Source: Anaerolineaceae bacterium (GTDB taxonomy: Bacteria > Chloroflexota > Anaerolineae > Aggregatilineales > Phototrophicaceae). Taken from it: DNA of 64,000 nt. Below are positions 8,107 to 16,530 of the stretch, one piece after another. How positions within the stretch are numbered: the first letter of the stretch is position 1; the number at the start of each line of letters is the position of its first letter. Location: assembly GCA_028818375.1 (NCBI GenBank), contig JAPPOB010000002.1, positions 124,001 to 188,000 of the forward strand, read 5' to 3'. The notes beneath the pieces were generated by a model. That model searched no databases. It was not told where the DNA came from and saw nothing but the letters and a program-made list of their open reading frames with translations. Made by a program: the position numbers and the translations under genes.

Positions 8107-8856
8107 CTGCGCTACCGGGCGACGCTGGCCTATGACGGCAGCGCCTACGCCGGCTATCAGCGTCAGAAAACCGGCACAGCTACAATACAGGGCGCGGTGG
8201 AGGCGGCCCTGTCGCAACTCGCGGGCCAGGCCGTCACTGTATATGCCAGCGGCCGCACCGACAGCGGCGTTCACGCCAGCGGACAGGTCATCGCCTTTGA
8301 CCTCGTCTGGCGCCACAGCGAGTTGCAGTTGCTGCGCGCGCTCAACGCCCTGCTTCCCGAAGACATCGCCCTGCAGACCCTGCGTACGACCCGGCCGGAC
8401 TTTCACCCGCGCTTCGATGCGCTTGCCCGAGTTTACGAATTCAGCATCGTGAATGCCGCGACGCGCCAGCCCTTGTGGCGGCGTGGCGCCTGGCAGGTGT
8501 TCGGCGATCTGAATTTCGACTTGCTTCAGCAAGCTGCGGACCTTCTGGTTGGCAGTCACGATTTTGGCGCCTTCGGTCAGGCGCCACAGGGCAACAACAC
8601 GGTGCGCGAAGTCACGCTGTCACGCTGGACAAGAGGACCTCTGCGGCGCGGCCGGTTGCTGCGCTACCGGGTGGAAGGCAACGCCTTTCTCTACCACATG
8701 GTGCGGCGCATGGTTGGCATGCAGGTTGACGTGGCGCAGGGGCGGCTGGACCTGGCGGCCTTTGAACAGGTCTTCCGCAGCGGCGATCTGGCGCAGGCAG
8801 GGACCCTGGCGCCGGCACAGGGGTTGGTGTTGCTTGAGGTCCGATACGCGGACTGA
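8107..8856 (+). CDS. truA: tRNA pseudouridine(38-40) synthase TruA, CTG start
   Basis: TruA converts uridines 38-40 of the tRNA anticodon arm to pseudouridine. The catalytic Asp is in ASGRTDSGVHASGQ. The frame contains the full N-terminus RYRATLAYDGSAYAGYQRQ upstream of the first GTG (8197), which an ATG/GTG/TTG start would cut off. No ATG, GTG or TTG lies in frame there; CTG at 8107 follows a perfect AGGAGG (8094-8099) by 7 bases. A second in-frame CTG at 8101 overlaps the rplQ stop (CTGA) but is too close to that site. With CTG 8107 the protein has 249 residues, the normal length. Confidence 0.9.
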   Translation: MRYRATLAYDGSAYAGYQRQKTGTATIQGAVEAALSQLAGQAVTVYASGRTDSGVHASGQVIAFDLVWRHSELQLLRALNALLPEDIALQTLRTTRPDFHPRFDALARVYEFSIVNAATRQPLWRRGAWQVFGDLNFDLLQQAADLLVGSHDFGAFGQAPQGNNTVREVTLSRWTRGPLRRGRLLRYRVEGNAFLYHMVRRMVGMQVDVAQGRLDLAAFEQVFRSGDLAQAGTLAPAQGLVLLEVRYAD

Positions 8857-8863
8857 TTGCGCC

Positions 8864-8892
8864 TTGAATCCCTGAGGCGCAGCCCGTAGAAT
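8864..8892 (+). promoter_or_regulatory. Predicted sigma70-type promoter for rplM-rpsI
   Basis: TTGAAT (8864-8869), a 17-base spacer and TAGAAT (8887-8892). Transcription would begin near 8899. The ATG at 8891 lies inside this -10 box and therefore cannot be the rplM start. Together with the terminator at 9821-9844 it defines a two-gene transcript. Confidence 0.65.
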
Positions 8893-8941
8893 GACGCAGT
8901 TCGGCGTGGGCGGGGCCTTGTTGGGCTTGCCGGAGGAAGAC

Positions 8942-9391
8942 GTGCCAAAATACAGAACCTGGGTGGCTCGCGAAAGGGACATCGAACGCGACTGGTGGGT
9001 GGTGGATGCCAGCGGGCAGACGCTCGGTCGTCTGGCCTCACGCATTGCGCCCGTCTTGCGCGGCAAACACAAACCGGCCTTTACCCCCAATGCGGACGTC
9101 GGTGACTACGTCATCGTCATCAACTGCGAAAAAGTCGCGGTGACCGGCAACAAACTGGACCAGAAGAATTACTATCGTCATTCGGGATACAATGGCGGGC
9201 TCAAGGTCATTTCCCTGCGCAACCAGTTGCAGCGCTTCCCGGAGCGCGTCATCGAATCGGCGGTGCGGGGCATGCTGCCGAAGAACGCCCTTGGTCGGCG
9301 CACCATGAAGAAGCTGCGCGTGTACGCCGGCGAAGCACATCCGCACGGCTCCCAGAATCCGCAGCCGCTGCTGCTGCAGGAGAACAACTGA
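8942..9391 (+). CDS. rplM: 50S ribosomal protein L13
   Basis: L13 is an early large-subunit assembly protein. The 149-residue product has [39 protein letters not shown] and the C-terminal [17 protein letters not shown], all typical. I chose GTG 8942 ([11 protein letters not shown]) because it has a GGAGGA site four bases upstream and matches the family start; the ATG at 8891 overlaps a predicted promoter. rpsI follows after one base. Confidence 0.97.
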   Translation: MPKYRTWVARERDIERDWWVVDASGQTLGRLASRIAPVLRGKHKPAFTPNADVGDYVIVINCEKVAVTGNKLDQKNYYRHSGYNGGLKVISLRNQLQRFPERVIESAVRGMLPKNALGRRTMKKLRVYAGEAHPHGSQNPQPLLLQENN

Positions 9392-9392
9392 C

Positions 9393-9788
9393 ATGTCGGC
9401 ACAGTATTACGAAGGTATCGGGCGCCGCAAGGCGGCGACCGCGCGCGTGCGCCTGTTTCCAGGGGGCACGGGCAACATCATCATCAACGATCGTGAGGCC
9501 GACGACTATTTGCCGCGCCATGGCGACCTCGACAACATTTCCGAGCCGCTGCGCGCCGTGGGCCAGGAGCGACAGTACAACATCAGCGTACACGTGCAGG
9601 GCGGGGGGATCTCGGGCCAGCGCGACGCCATTCGCCTGGGCATCGCCCGCGCGCTGCTGAAAATCGACCCGGACCTCAAGCCGGAACTCAAGTTGAAAGA
9701 CCTGCTCACGCGGGATCCGCGCGTCAAGGAGCGCAAAAAGCCCGGTCTGCGCCGAGCGCGCAAGGCGCCCACCTACACCAAGCGCTAA
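9393..9788 (+). CDS. rpsI: 30S ribosomal protein S9
   Basis: S9 has a long C-terminal tail that reaches the P-site tRNA anticodon loop. The 131-residue product has QYYEGIGRRKAATARVRLFP at the start, the IRLGIARALLKIDPDLKP helix and the C-terminal LTRDPRVKERKKPGLRRARK tail, ending in KR as in nearly all S9 proteins. Its binding site lies within the end of rplM, so the pair is coupled. A terminator follows 32 bases later. Confidence 0.98.
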   Translation: MSAQYYEGIGRRKAATARVRLFPGGTGNIIINDREADDYLPRHGDLDNISEPLRAVGQERQYNISVHVQGGGISGQRDAIRLGIARALLKIDPDLKPELKLKDLLTRDPRVKERKKPGLRRARKAPTYTKR

Positions 9789-9820
9789 CGCAGACAGCTG
9801 GCGCGAAGGGAAGATTACGG

Positions 9821-9844
9821 GGCAGGCCGGTGGGCCTGCCTTTT
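9821..9844 (+). terminator. Rho-independent terminator after rpsI
   Basis: A perfect 8-base stem (GGCAGGCC / GGCCTGCC) with a GGTG loop, directly followed by TTTT. It closes the rplM-rpsI transcript. The tail reads TTTTGCTTGCAG, the same 12 bases that follow the tRNA-Pro terminator on the other strand. Confidence 0.85.
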
Positions 9845-9861
9845 GCTTGCAGGGGGACAGC

Positions 9862-10182
9862 ATGAGCGACTTTACGCACTTCAGCGAACATGTCGGCTCC
9901 AGGGCGGACAAGCACTACAAGACCACGCTCTTCAGCGGCGACCGGATGATGGTCGGCCTCAACTGCCTGGAGCCCGGCCAGGAACAGGCGGTGCACGACC
10001 ACAGCGACCAGGACAAGGTCTACCAGGTGCTGGAGGGCGAGGGCGTCTTCAACGTCGGCGGGGAAGAGCGCCGCGCCGACGTCGGAAGCGTCATTTGGGC
10101 GCTGGCCGGCGTTCCGCATGGCGTGCGCAACGAGGGCGCGGATCGCCTGACGTTGCTGGTGTGCATCGCGCCACCCCCCTGA
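9862..10182 (+). CDS. Small cupin-fold protein
   Basis: A 106-residue single-domain cupin: the metal-binding motif 1 region reads QEQAVHDHSDQDKVYQVLEG and motif 2 PHGVRNEG, so a mononuclear metal site is likely. Such stand-alone cupins bind small ligands or catalyse simple isomerisations; the substrate cannot be told from sequence. ATG 9862 is preceded by AGGGGGA. It lies directly after the rpsI terminator and 19 bases before a glycosyltransferase gene. Confidence 0.8.
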   Translation: MSDFTHFSEHVGSRADKHYKTTLFSGDRMMVGLNCLEPGQEQAVHDHSDQDKVYQVLEGEGVFNVGGEERRADVGSVIWALAGVPHGVRNEGADRLTLLVCIAPPP

Positions 10183-10201
10183 AGCGTCGAAAGGCACCCA
10201 G

Positions 10202-11491
10202 GTGCGCCTTACCCTCTGCACCTTCGGCTCACGCGGCGACGTACAGCCCTACCTGGCGCTGGGCCAGGGGCTGCTGAGAGCCGGGGTTCAGCTGCGCCTC
10301 GCTACCAGTCGCTATCACGAAGCGCTGGTGCGCCGCCATGGCCTGGAGTTTTACGCGCTGACGGACGCCAGCCCGCAGGACATGCTGGCGTCAGAAGCCG
10401 GCTTGCGCTGGCTGGAGACCGGCGGAAATCCACTGGCAAATCTGCGGGCCATGCGCGATCTGGGCGGGGACATGCTGGACGCGCAGACCGGTGTTGTGCT
10501 GCGGCTCTGCGAGGAGTCGGATGCGCTGGTGTATTCGGTCACGACCATGCTGGCCGTCGCGCCGGTCGCTGAAAGGCTGGGCGTCCCGGCCGCCGGCGCA
10601 TGGCTGCAACCCTTTCATCCCACGCGCGCCTTCCCTTCATTCCTTTTCCCGGAATGGCCGCGCTTTCTGCCCCTGGGCCGACACTACAACAGGGTGACCT
10701 ACGACCTGCAACGCCGAATGGCCTGGCAGCTGATACGGGACAGGTTCAATGCCGTGCGCGGCCGGCACCTGGGGCTGGCGCCCGCCCGACGTCCCTACGA
10801 TGACCAGCATTTGCGGCCGGACCCGGTGGTCTACGGCTTCAGCCGGCATGTGGTCCCGCGGCCTTCAGACTGGGACGATCTGACACAGGTCAGCGGGTAC
10901 TGGTTTCTGGACGACAGGGACTGGCGGCCTCCGGACTGCTTGCTGGACTTCCTACAGGCCGGTGCGCCGCCGGTCTACATCGGTTTCGGCAGTATGATGG
11001 AGCGCGACTCCGGACGGACCACGGACATCATCCTTGAAGCCCTGCGGCGCAGCGGTCTGCGCGCCCTGCTGTCGGGGGGCTGGGCCGGTCTCGGCGCCGG
11101 CGACCTGCCGGACTCTGTGCTGCGCCTGGATGATGCGCCGCATGACTGGCTGTTTCCCCGTATGGCAGCGCTGGTGCATCACGGTGGCATGGGCACGGCG
11201 GGCGCCGGACTGCGGGCGGGGCGGCCGGCACTGGTTATCCCGCGCTTTGCCGACCAACCCTTTTGGGCAATGCGGCTTCAGGCCCTGGGCGTCAGTCCGC
11301 CCCCGATTCCGCACAGGCGGCTCAACGTGGAGCGACTGGCCCATGCCCTGCGACAGTTGACGACGGATTCGACCTTGCGCCGTCGCGCGGAAACGCTTGC
11401 CGGGCAGGTCCGCGCCGAGGACGGCGTGAACGCGGCCGTGCGCTTTCTGATTCGCGCGCTGGAGCGCAGTCCCCGTCGTCGTGTCCGCTAG
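10202..11491 (+). CDS. GT1-family glycosyltransferase (sterol/MGT-like)
   Basis: A 429-residue GT-B enzyme of the UDP-glycosyltransferase type that transfers a sugar from a nucleotide donor to a lipid or small-molecule acceptor. The N-terminal GSRGDVQPYLALGQGLLRAG is the hallmark of the sterol-glucosyltransferase/macrolide-transferase branch, and the donor-binding domain carries GFGSM (about residue 262) and the C-terminal LVHHGGMGTAGAGLRAGRPA motif. GTG start at 10202. Its last four bases overlap the convergent ycaQ-like gene. The acceptor is unknown. Confidence 0.85.
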   Translation: MRLTLCTFGSRGDVQPYLALGQGLLRAGVQLRLATSRYHEALVRRHGLEFYALTDASPQDMLASEAGLRWLETGGNPLANLRAMRDLGGDMLDAQTGVVLRLCEESDALVYSVTTMLAVAPVAERLGVPAAGAWLQPFHPTRAFPSFLFPEWPRFLPLGRHYNRVTYDLQRRMAWQLIRDRFNAVRGRHLGLAPARRPYDDQHLRPDPVVYGFSRHVVPRPSDWDDLTQVSGYWFLDDRDWRPPDCLLDFLQAGAPPVYIGFGSMMERDSGRTTDIILEALRRSGLRALLSGGWAGLGAGDLPDSVLRLDDAPHDWLFPRMAALVHHGGMGTAGAGLRAGRPALVIPRFADQPFWAMRLQALGVSPPPIPHRRLNVERLAHALRQLTTDSTLRRRAETLAGQVRAEDGVNAAVRFLIRALERSPRRRVR

Positions 11492-12741
11492 GCCCCCAGT
11501 TCGCGGCGCAGCTTGACACGGAACTGTGCATTGCCGCGGCGACCGAACTTCAACCGGGTGGCGCCGTGGAAGGCCATGAAATCGCGGATCGCCGCCGCCA
11601 GTTCGCTGACCAGCCGCTCGTCCGGCTCGATGCCGGGTTCCAGGTGCAGTGCGCGGATGTGGAATGTGTTGCTTTCGCGTTCCAGCCTGGGGTCGAGGCG
11701 GCCGATCAGGCGGTCGCGATGCAGTATCGGCAGGGTGAAGTAGCCCCACTTGCGCTTTGGCTGCGGCACGTAGAGCTCGATGGCGTGGTGATAGTTCCAC
11801 AGGGCATGGCCATGCACCTTGGACCAGAGCAGGCTTTCGAAGGGGCTGAGCAGGGTCGTGTGTTGCGACTGCAACTCGCCGTCCAGCGCGCGCTGCAGGT
11901 CCGTCAGTCGGTCGCGGTGTACCAGGAGATCATCCAATTTGCCGTCGCAGACCTCGCACGCCACGGTGACCAGCTTTCCCTCCTGACGCAGAATGTCGAG
12001 CACTGGCCTGATGCGCTGACGCAGCAGGTAGGTGTAGTCAAACAGTGAGCGTGGGCGGCAGATCCCGAGCGCGCGCAGGGCCAGTTCGACGTCGTGGCGA
12101 TCGGCCTCCTCGCGGGTGGCGGGGGAGGTATCGACCCAGTTCGGCAGGACCCGTTCCGGCAGATCATAGACGCGCTGGAAATTGACGCGGTCGCTGATCA
12201 TAAGCTCGCCGATGCCGTAGAGATACTCCAGAGCGGCCTTGGCCGGCTTCCAGTCCCACCAGGCGCCGCGCTTCTCTCCCTCCCAGGCGAAGTCGGCGGC
12301 GCGCAGGGCGCCCTCCGCGGCGATGCGCTTGCGTACCAGCTTCAGCGCAGACGCCGCATCCTCGCGTTCGAGCCAGTTACGCCAGTTTGTACGCGGTGAG
12401 TCCAGACGTTGTTGCATGCGGGGCATACTGAAGCGATAGTGCTCCAGCGGGATGATCGAGGCGGCCTTTTTCCAGTATTCGAAGAAACGCTTTCGGCCCG
12501 GCCTGAAGAGCAGCGCGTCCAGCTGCGCCGGATCGTAACAACCGAGGCGGCTCCACAGCACCAGGTACTGGCTGCGCGCGACGACCTGCAACGAGTCAAT
12601 CTGAATGGAACCGAGGGCATGCACAGTGTTGACAATGGCGTCCTCGTCCGCAATGTTGGCAGGGGCCGCCAAACCTTGCGCGTGCAAGGCCAGGGCACGG
12701 CTGGCTCGCAGGGGGATTGGGCTGGCGGGCAAGTCGGTCAC
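11488..12741 (-). CDS. ycaQ: YcaQ/AlkX-family winged-helix DNA glycosylase
   Basis: A 417-residue member of the HTH_42 family. E. coli YcaQ (AlkX) unhooks DNA interstrand crosslinks and uses a Gln-hydrophobic-Asp catalytic motif; here the matching segment is HALGSIQIDSLQVVARSQY (about residues 42-60), with Q-I-D present. Other conserved parts are FFEYWKKAASIIPLEHY and the C-terminal domain with LHLEPGIEPDERL. Divergent from the MazG gene. The assignment to the crosslink-repair rather than the AlkZ branch rests on that motif. Confidence 0.8.
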   Translation of the reverse strand: MTDLPASPIPLRASRALALHAQGLAAPANIADEDAIVNTVHALGSIQIDSLQVVARSQYLVLWSRLGCYDPAQLDALLFRPGRKRFFEYWKKAASIIPLEHYRFSMPRMQQRLDSPRTNWRNWLEREDAASALKLVRKRIAAEGALRAADFAWEGEKRGAWWDWKPAKAALEYLYGIGELMISDRVNFQRVYDLPERVLPNWVDTSPATREEADRHDVELALRALGICRPRSLFDYTYLLRQRIRPVLDILRQEGKLVTVACEVCDGKLDDLLVHRDRLTDLQRALDGELQSQHTTLLSPFESLLWSKVHGHALWNYHHAIELYVPQPKRKWGYFTLPILHRDRLIGRLDPRLERESNTFHIRALHLEPGIEPDERLVSELAAAIRDFMAFHGATRLKFGRRGNAQFRVKLRRELGA

Positions 12742-12827
12742 GGGCGTCTCCCTGTCTGCAGGGCGGGTCAGGAACCGTCACCATAGCACAGGTGTTCAGA
12801 GCGGGCAACGACGGAGCAGGAGAGCGC

Positions 12828-14279
12828 ATGGGTATCACCATTGCAGGGCTGGGGCCGGGCTCGGTGGAGGACCTGACGCACAGGTCCTGGCGTGCGCTGA
12901 CGACGGCGCCACGCCTGTATCTACGCACCGCCCACCATGGCTGCGTGGCAGCATTTCCGCCGTCGCTGCACTATGAAAGCTTCGACGCGCTTTATGAGAC
13001 GCATGATCGCTTCGAAGACGTCTACAGGGCGATTATCCTGGTGGTGATGGCCGCCGCGCGCGAGGGCGATGTAGTCTACGCCGTGCCGGGCGACCCGCTG
13101 GTGGGCGAAGCCACCACAACCGGCCTGCTGGAGGCGGCGCGTGAAGCGGACATTGCAGTTGACATCGTCAGCGGCGTCAGTTTTGTGGAGCCCTTGCTGG
13201 CGCTGTTGGGCGTGGACGCGCTGGACGGTCTGCAACTGCTGGACGGCCTGCAGGTGGCGGCCATGCACCATCCGCCGATCAATCCCGCCTTCCCGGCCCT
13301 GCTGGCCCAGGTCTACAGTCCGGCGGTTGCCTCCGATATCAAGCTGACCCTTATGAACCAGTATCCGGATGACTTTGAGCTGCAGCTGGTGCAAAGCGCC
13401 GGCACGGCAGACGCGCGGGTTGAGACCCTGCCGCTGTTCGCGATGGATCGCAGCGAAGCGATCGGCGCGATGAAGGCGCTCTATCTGCCGGCGCTGGGTG
13501 AACACAGCAGTTTCGAGAGTGCGCAAGAGATCATCGCCCATCTGCGCGCGCCGGATGGTTGCCCCTGGGACCGCGAACAGACGCACGAATCGCTGCGTCG
13601 CTTCCTGATCGAGGAGGCCTGGGAGGTGCTGGAGGCCATAGAGGAGGGCGACGCGGCGGCGTTGGCCGAGGAACTGGGAGACCTGCTGCTGCAAATCGTG
13701 TTGCACGCGCAGATCGCCACAGAAGATGGGCGCTTCCGCATGAGTGATGTGTTGCAACACATCATCGCCAAGATGATCCACCGACACCCGCACGTCTGGG
13801 GCGACATCGACGTTCGGGGTGACCCCGACGCCGTGCTGCGCAACTGGGAAGAACTCAAACGCGCCGAGAAGGCGGCTGTCGGTATGGACAAAGGGTTTCT
13901 GCTCGACAGTCTGCCGCGCGGCATGCCTGCCCTGCTGGAGGCCCTGCGCCTGCAGGAGCGCGCGGCGAGCGTCAACTTTGACTGGCCGCACCAGTCTCTG
14001 GTGCTGGACAAGTTGAGCGAGGAGCTGGAGGAACTGCAGGCGGCGCAAAGCGATGCAGAACGGGAGCAGGAACTGGGCGATCTGCTCTTTACGCTGGTCA
14101 ATCTGGCGCGCTGGATGAAGCTTGAACCCGAAAGCGCCCTGCGCGCCGCCAACGCCCGTTTCCGGGGACGTTTCCGCTTCGTCGAGGAACGCGCCCGCGA
14201 CTCCGGTCAGCTCCTGAGCGAACACAGTCTGGCGCAACTGGATGCGCTGTGGAACGAGGCCAAGCAGGCCGGCCTGTAG
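12828..14279 (+). CDS. mazG: Tetrapyrrole methylase-MazG fusion (YabN type)
   Basis: A 483-residue fusion. Residues about 1-220 form a SAM-dependent tetrapyrrole (corrin/porphyrin) methylase-like domain with GLGPGSVEDLT and VVYAVPGDPLVGEATT; its substrate is unknown. The C-terminal part is a MazG nucleoside triphosphate pyrophosphohydrolase with the two E-x-x-E helices (IEEAWEVLEAIEEGD; AEELGDLLLQIVLHAQI) and RHPHVWGD. MazG removes abnormal NTPs. I chose ATG 12828 (AGGAGA site) rather than a longer TTG start. The same architecture is known from Bacillus YabN. Confidence 0.92.
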   Translation: MGITIAGLGPGSVEDLTHRSWRALTTAPRLYLRTAHHGCVAAFPPSLHYESFDALYETHDRFEDVYRAIILVVMAAAREGDVVYAVPGDPLVGEATTTGLLEAAREADIAVDIVSGVSFVEPLLALLGVDALDGLQLLDGLQVAAMHHPPINPAFPALLAQVYSPAVASDIKLTLMNQYPDDFELQLVQSAGTADARVETLPLFAMDRSEAIGAMKALYLPALGEHSSFESAQEIIAHLRAPDGCPWDREQTHESLRRFLIEEAWEVLEAIEEGDAAALAEELGDLLLQIVLHAQIATEDGRFRMSDVLQHIIAKMIHRHPHVWGDIDVRGDPDAVLRNWEELKRAEKAAVGMDKGFLLDSLPRGMPALLEALRLQERAASVNFDWPHQSLVLDKLSEELEELQAAQSDAEREQELGDLLFTLVNLARWMKLEPESALRAANARFRGRFRFVEERARDSGQLLSEHSLAQLDALWNEAKQAGL

Positions 14280-14287
14280 AGACGCGT

Positions 14288-15364
14288 TCAGTCGCGCCTC
14301 GCCAGCAGGTATATTCGGGGGTGCAGCCCCCCCTGAAAGACCCTGACCTCCTTTTGCAAGGCCCAGCGGTCGGCGCAGGCGCGCAGAACGCGTTCCATCA
14401 ATCGAATCTCGTGTGTGATGAAGACGGCGCGCGCGCCCGGGGCTGCCACCCGGGCGGCCTCGGCCAGCACCAGAGGATAGAGCGTCAGGTTGCTTTCGTG
14501 CGAACCCAGCAACTGGCCCCAGGGCAGGTCCGCGCAGAGAACGTCGATGCCGGCGTCCGGCAACTGAAGTTGTGTCGCGTCCATCGGAAACAGTTGCGCG
14601 TTTTCCGCCGCGCCGGCAGAGCGCAGGTTGTCCGCGGCGCAGCGCAGGGCGTGCGGGTCCGTGTCACAGCCCGCCGCCGCCAGCAGCGGCGCGCGCAACA
14701 GGCGCTCGACGAGCAGGGTGCCGCTGCCGCACATCAGGTTGAAAAAGCGGTCATCGGGCTGCGGGTGAGTCATTTCGACCATGGCGGCAGCGATGGTGGC
14801 GTTCAGGGCGCCGGGCAAATTGCATACCCGCCAGGCGCGCGCCGACAGGGGCCGTGGTGTCAGGCGGGTCAGCAGTTCCCAGCCATTCCGGTGCAGGTCC
14901 GCCTTGCGGATGCGCAGCAGCAGATCACCCTCGCGATCGTCGTACACCAGTCCGGTTTGCCTCGCGATGGCTTCCTTCAGGCGTTGCATCACCGCCGAAT
15001 CACGCCCGGCGGCGCTGATGCGAAAACTGCGGAAGCTGCCCGATTCCTGCAAACTGCGGACGCTGTCGATTTGTCGAAGCAGACGCGTCAGATGCTGGTG
15101 ACCCAGAAATGCTGCCGGCCGCGGGATGTCGAAGTGCTGTACCACATTGATGACATTGCTCTTGCCGATGGCGCCCAACGCCGCCAGATCTCCGTGAAAA
15201 TGGAAGGGCAGTTCATCGGGACGCGCCTTACGCAACAGACGCGCGTCGGAGCCAAAGCGTGTGCGCAGCTCGCTGGCCGCCTGCTCCTTCAGGCCGGCGA
15301 CGACCTCGGCCTCGCAGAGCTGTTGCGGCCGCGCCGGCGCCGCCCGCCGGCGTGGGGGACTCAT
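14288..15364 (-). CDS. THUMP-type RNA methyltransferase
   Basis: A 358-residue SAM-dependent methyltransferase of the UPF0020/TrmN-like group. It has an N-terminal THUMP-like RNA-binding region, the SAM-binding NLMCGSGTLLVERLL motif (about residue 230) and the catalytic DLPWGQLLGS (a DPPY-type motif for methylating an exocyclic amino group), so N2-guanine methylation of tRNA is the likeliest reaction. I start at ATG 15364 (MSPPRRRAAPA). Convergent with mazG, 8 bases apart. Confidence 0.82.
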   Translation of the reverse strand: MSPPRRRAAPARPQQLCEAEVVAGLKEQAASELRTRFGSDARLLRKARPDELPFHFHGDLAALGAIGKSNVINVVQHFDIPRPAAFLGHQHLTRLLRQIDSVRSLQESGSFRSFRISAAGRDSAVMQRLKEAIARQTGLVYDDREGDLLLRIRKADLHRNGWELLTRLTPRPLSARAWRVCNLPGALNATIAAAMVEMTHPQPDDRFFNLMCGSGTLLVERLLRAPLLAAAGCDTDPHALRCAADNLRSAGAAENAQLFPMDATQLQLPDAGIDVLCADLPWGQLLGSHESNLTLYPLVLAEAARVAAPGARAVFITHEIRLMERVLRACADRWALQKEVRVFQGGLHPRIYLLARRD

Positions 15365-15450
15365 CGGCCTGGGGGTGTGTGACGACCGCCGCGCAAGATG
15401 ATTCCTCCCACAATGGATTCCCGGCGCAAGGGCATCATGCATTCCGGTGG

Positions 15451-15479
15451 CTGACAGCGCAATACCGACCCGCTATGCT
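15451..15479 (+). promoter_or_regulatory. Predicted promoter of kinase-amidohydrolase pair
   Basis: CTGACA (15451-15456), a 17-base spacer and TATGCT (15474-15479). The expected start site, seven bases after the -10, is 15486, exactly the G of a GTG start codon, so the transcript may be leaderless. Confidence 0.5.
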
Positions 15480-15485
15480 GGAGAT

Positions 15486-16499
15486 GTGTGTACTGTCCTG
15501 AATCATGAGTCTCATCTTGCTGCGCTGGAATCCACCGCGCCCGAAATCGCTGCCGCTTTCGGCAAGGGTCTGTGTGGTATCCGGCGCTTGCCCTCCCTGA
15601 CCCGCGCCGTCTTCGCCCTGGAAACCGGGGAGGGACGTTTTGTGTTGCGCGTGCATTCCGGCGATGCGCGCGATGAAGAGCTGGAATCGCTGCTGACCTG
15701 GCTGGAGGCGCTGGCTGCCGCCGGTTTTCCGGTACCCCGGCCCTGCAGGACGCTGCAGGGCGAATGGCTGGCGCCGCTGGCGCTGGACGAGCTGCCAGGT
15801 CTGCAGCGTTGCAGTCTGCTGACCTGGCTCGACGGGACGGCGCTGACGCCGGAGGAAATGACCCCCGACCACGCCAGGGCCATGGGCGACCTGTTGGCGC
15901 GCCTGCACGACTTTGCCTCGCGCTGGCGCGCGCCGGCCGGCTTTGTTCGCCCATGTCTGGATGCCGAGGGACTGTTTGGCGATCGCTCGCCCTATGCCTC
16001 CGACGAAGGGGAAGCATTGTTCTCAACCGAATTGCGGGAAGCGATGCATGGGGTGGAACTCCTCGTCAGCGCCCTTTTGCAACGCACCCGGGAGCTGCCT
16101 GGTACATGGGGGCTGATTCACGGCGATTTGATTGCGAAGAATTGTCTCTTCGGCGATGATGGGGCCCGCGCGCTGGACTTTGACAACTGCGGCCATGGCT
16201 GTTTTTTGTATGACCTGGCGCCGGCCACCCTGCAATTCAGCGCCCTGCCTGCGGGTGAAACGCTGTCGGGCGCGCTCTGGACGGGCTATACGGCGCGCAG
16301 GTCGCTGTCTCCGGCGCGGCCGGCCGACCTGCAAACACTGGTTGCCGCGCGTCTGGTCGCCTCATGTCGCTGGCTGGTGGCCAATCGCCAGGCGCCGGCC
16401 CTGCGTGACCGGATGGAAGACCTGCTGGAGCAGCGCACATTGACCTTGCGCGATTACCTGGCCACCGGTCGGGTGCGCCGTCGCTCGGAAATGTTATGA
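15486..16499 (+). CDS. Aminoglycoside phosphotransferase-like kinase
   Basis: A 337-residue protein-kinase-like small-molecule kinase (APH/choline kinase/homoserine kinase II superfamily). It has the Brenner-type catalytic loop LIHGDLIAKNCLF (about residue 214) and the metal-binding ALDFDNCGHG that follows. It would phosphorylate a hydroxyl of a small metabolite with ATP; the substrate is unknown. An earlier GTG at 15447 lies upstream of the predicted promoter, so GTG 15486 is preferred. Followed after 31 bases by an amidohydrolase in the same direction, which may share its pathway. Confidence 0.78.
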   Translation: MCTVLNHESHLAALESTAPEIAAAFGKGLCGIRRLPSLTRAVFALETGEGRFVLRVHSGDARDEELESLLTWLEALAAAGFPVPRPCRTLQGEWLAPLALDELPGLQRCSLLTWLDGTALTPEEMTPDHARAMGDLLARLHDFASRWRAPAGFVRPCLDAEGLFGDRSPYASDEGEALFSTELREAMHGVELLVSALLQRTRELPGTWGLIHGDLIAKNCLFGDDGARALDFDNCGHGCFLYDLAPATLQFSALPAGETLSGALWTGYTARRSLSPARPADLQTLVAARLVASCRWLVANRQAPALRDRMEDLLEQRTLTLRDYLATGRVRRRSEML

Positions 16500-16530
16500 G
16501 GACAGGGACAGGGACACGGGGAGCGGGACG

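Noticed and set aside
8891..8941. ATG 8891 as start of rplM
   Set aside because: Lies inside the -10 box of the predicted promoter; GTG 8942 has a ribosome binding site and the family N-terminus.
14249..15382. 377-residue plus-strand frame opposite the RNA methyltransferase
   Set aside because: No motif; the minus strand contains the SAM and DPPY-type motifs.
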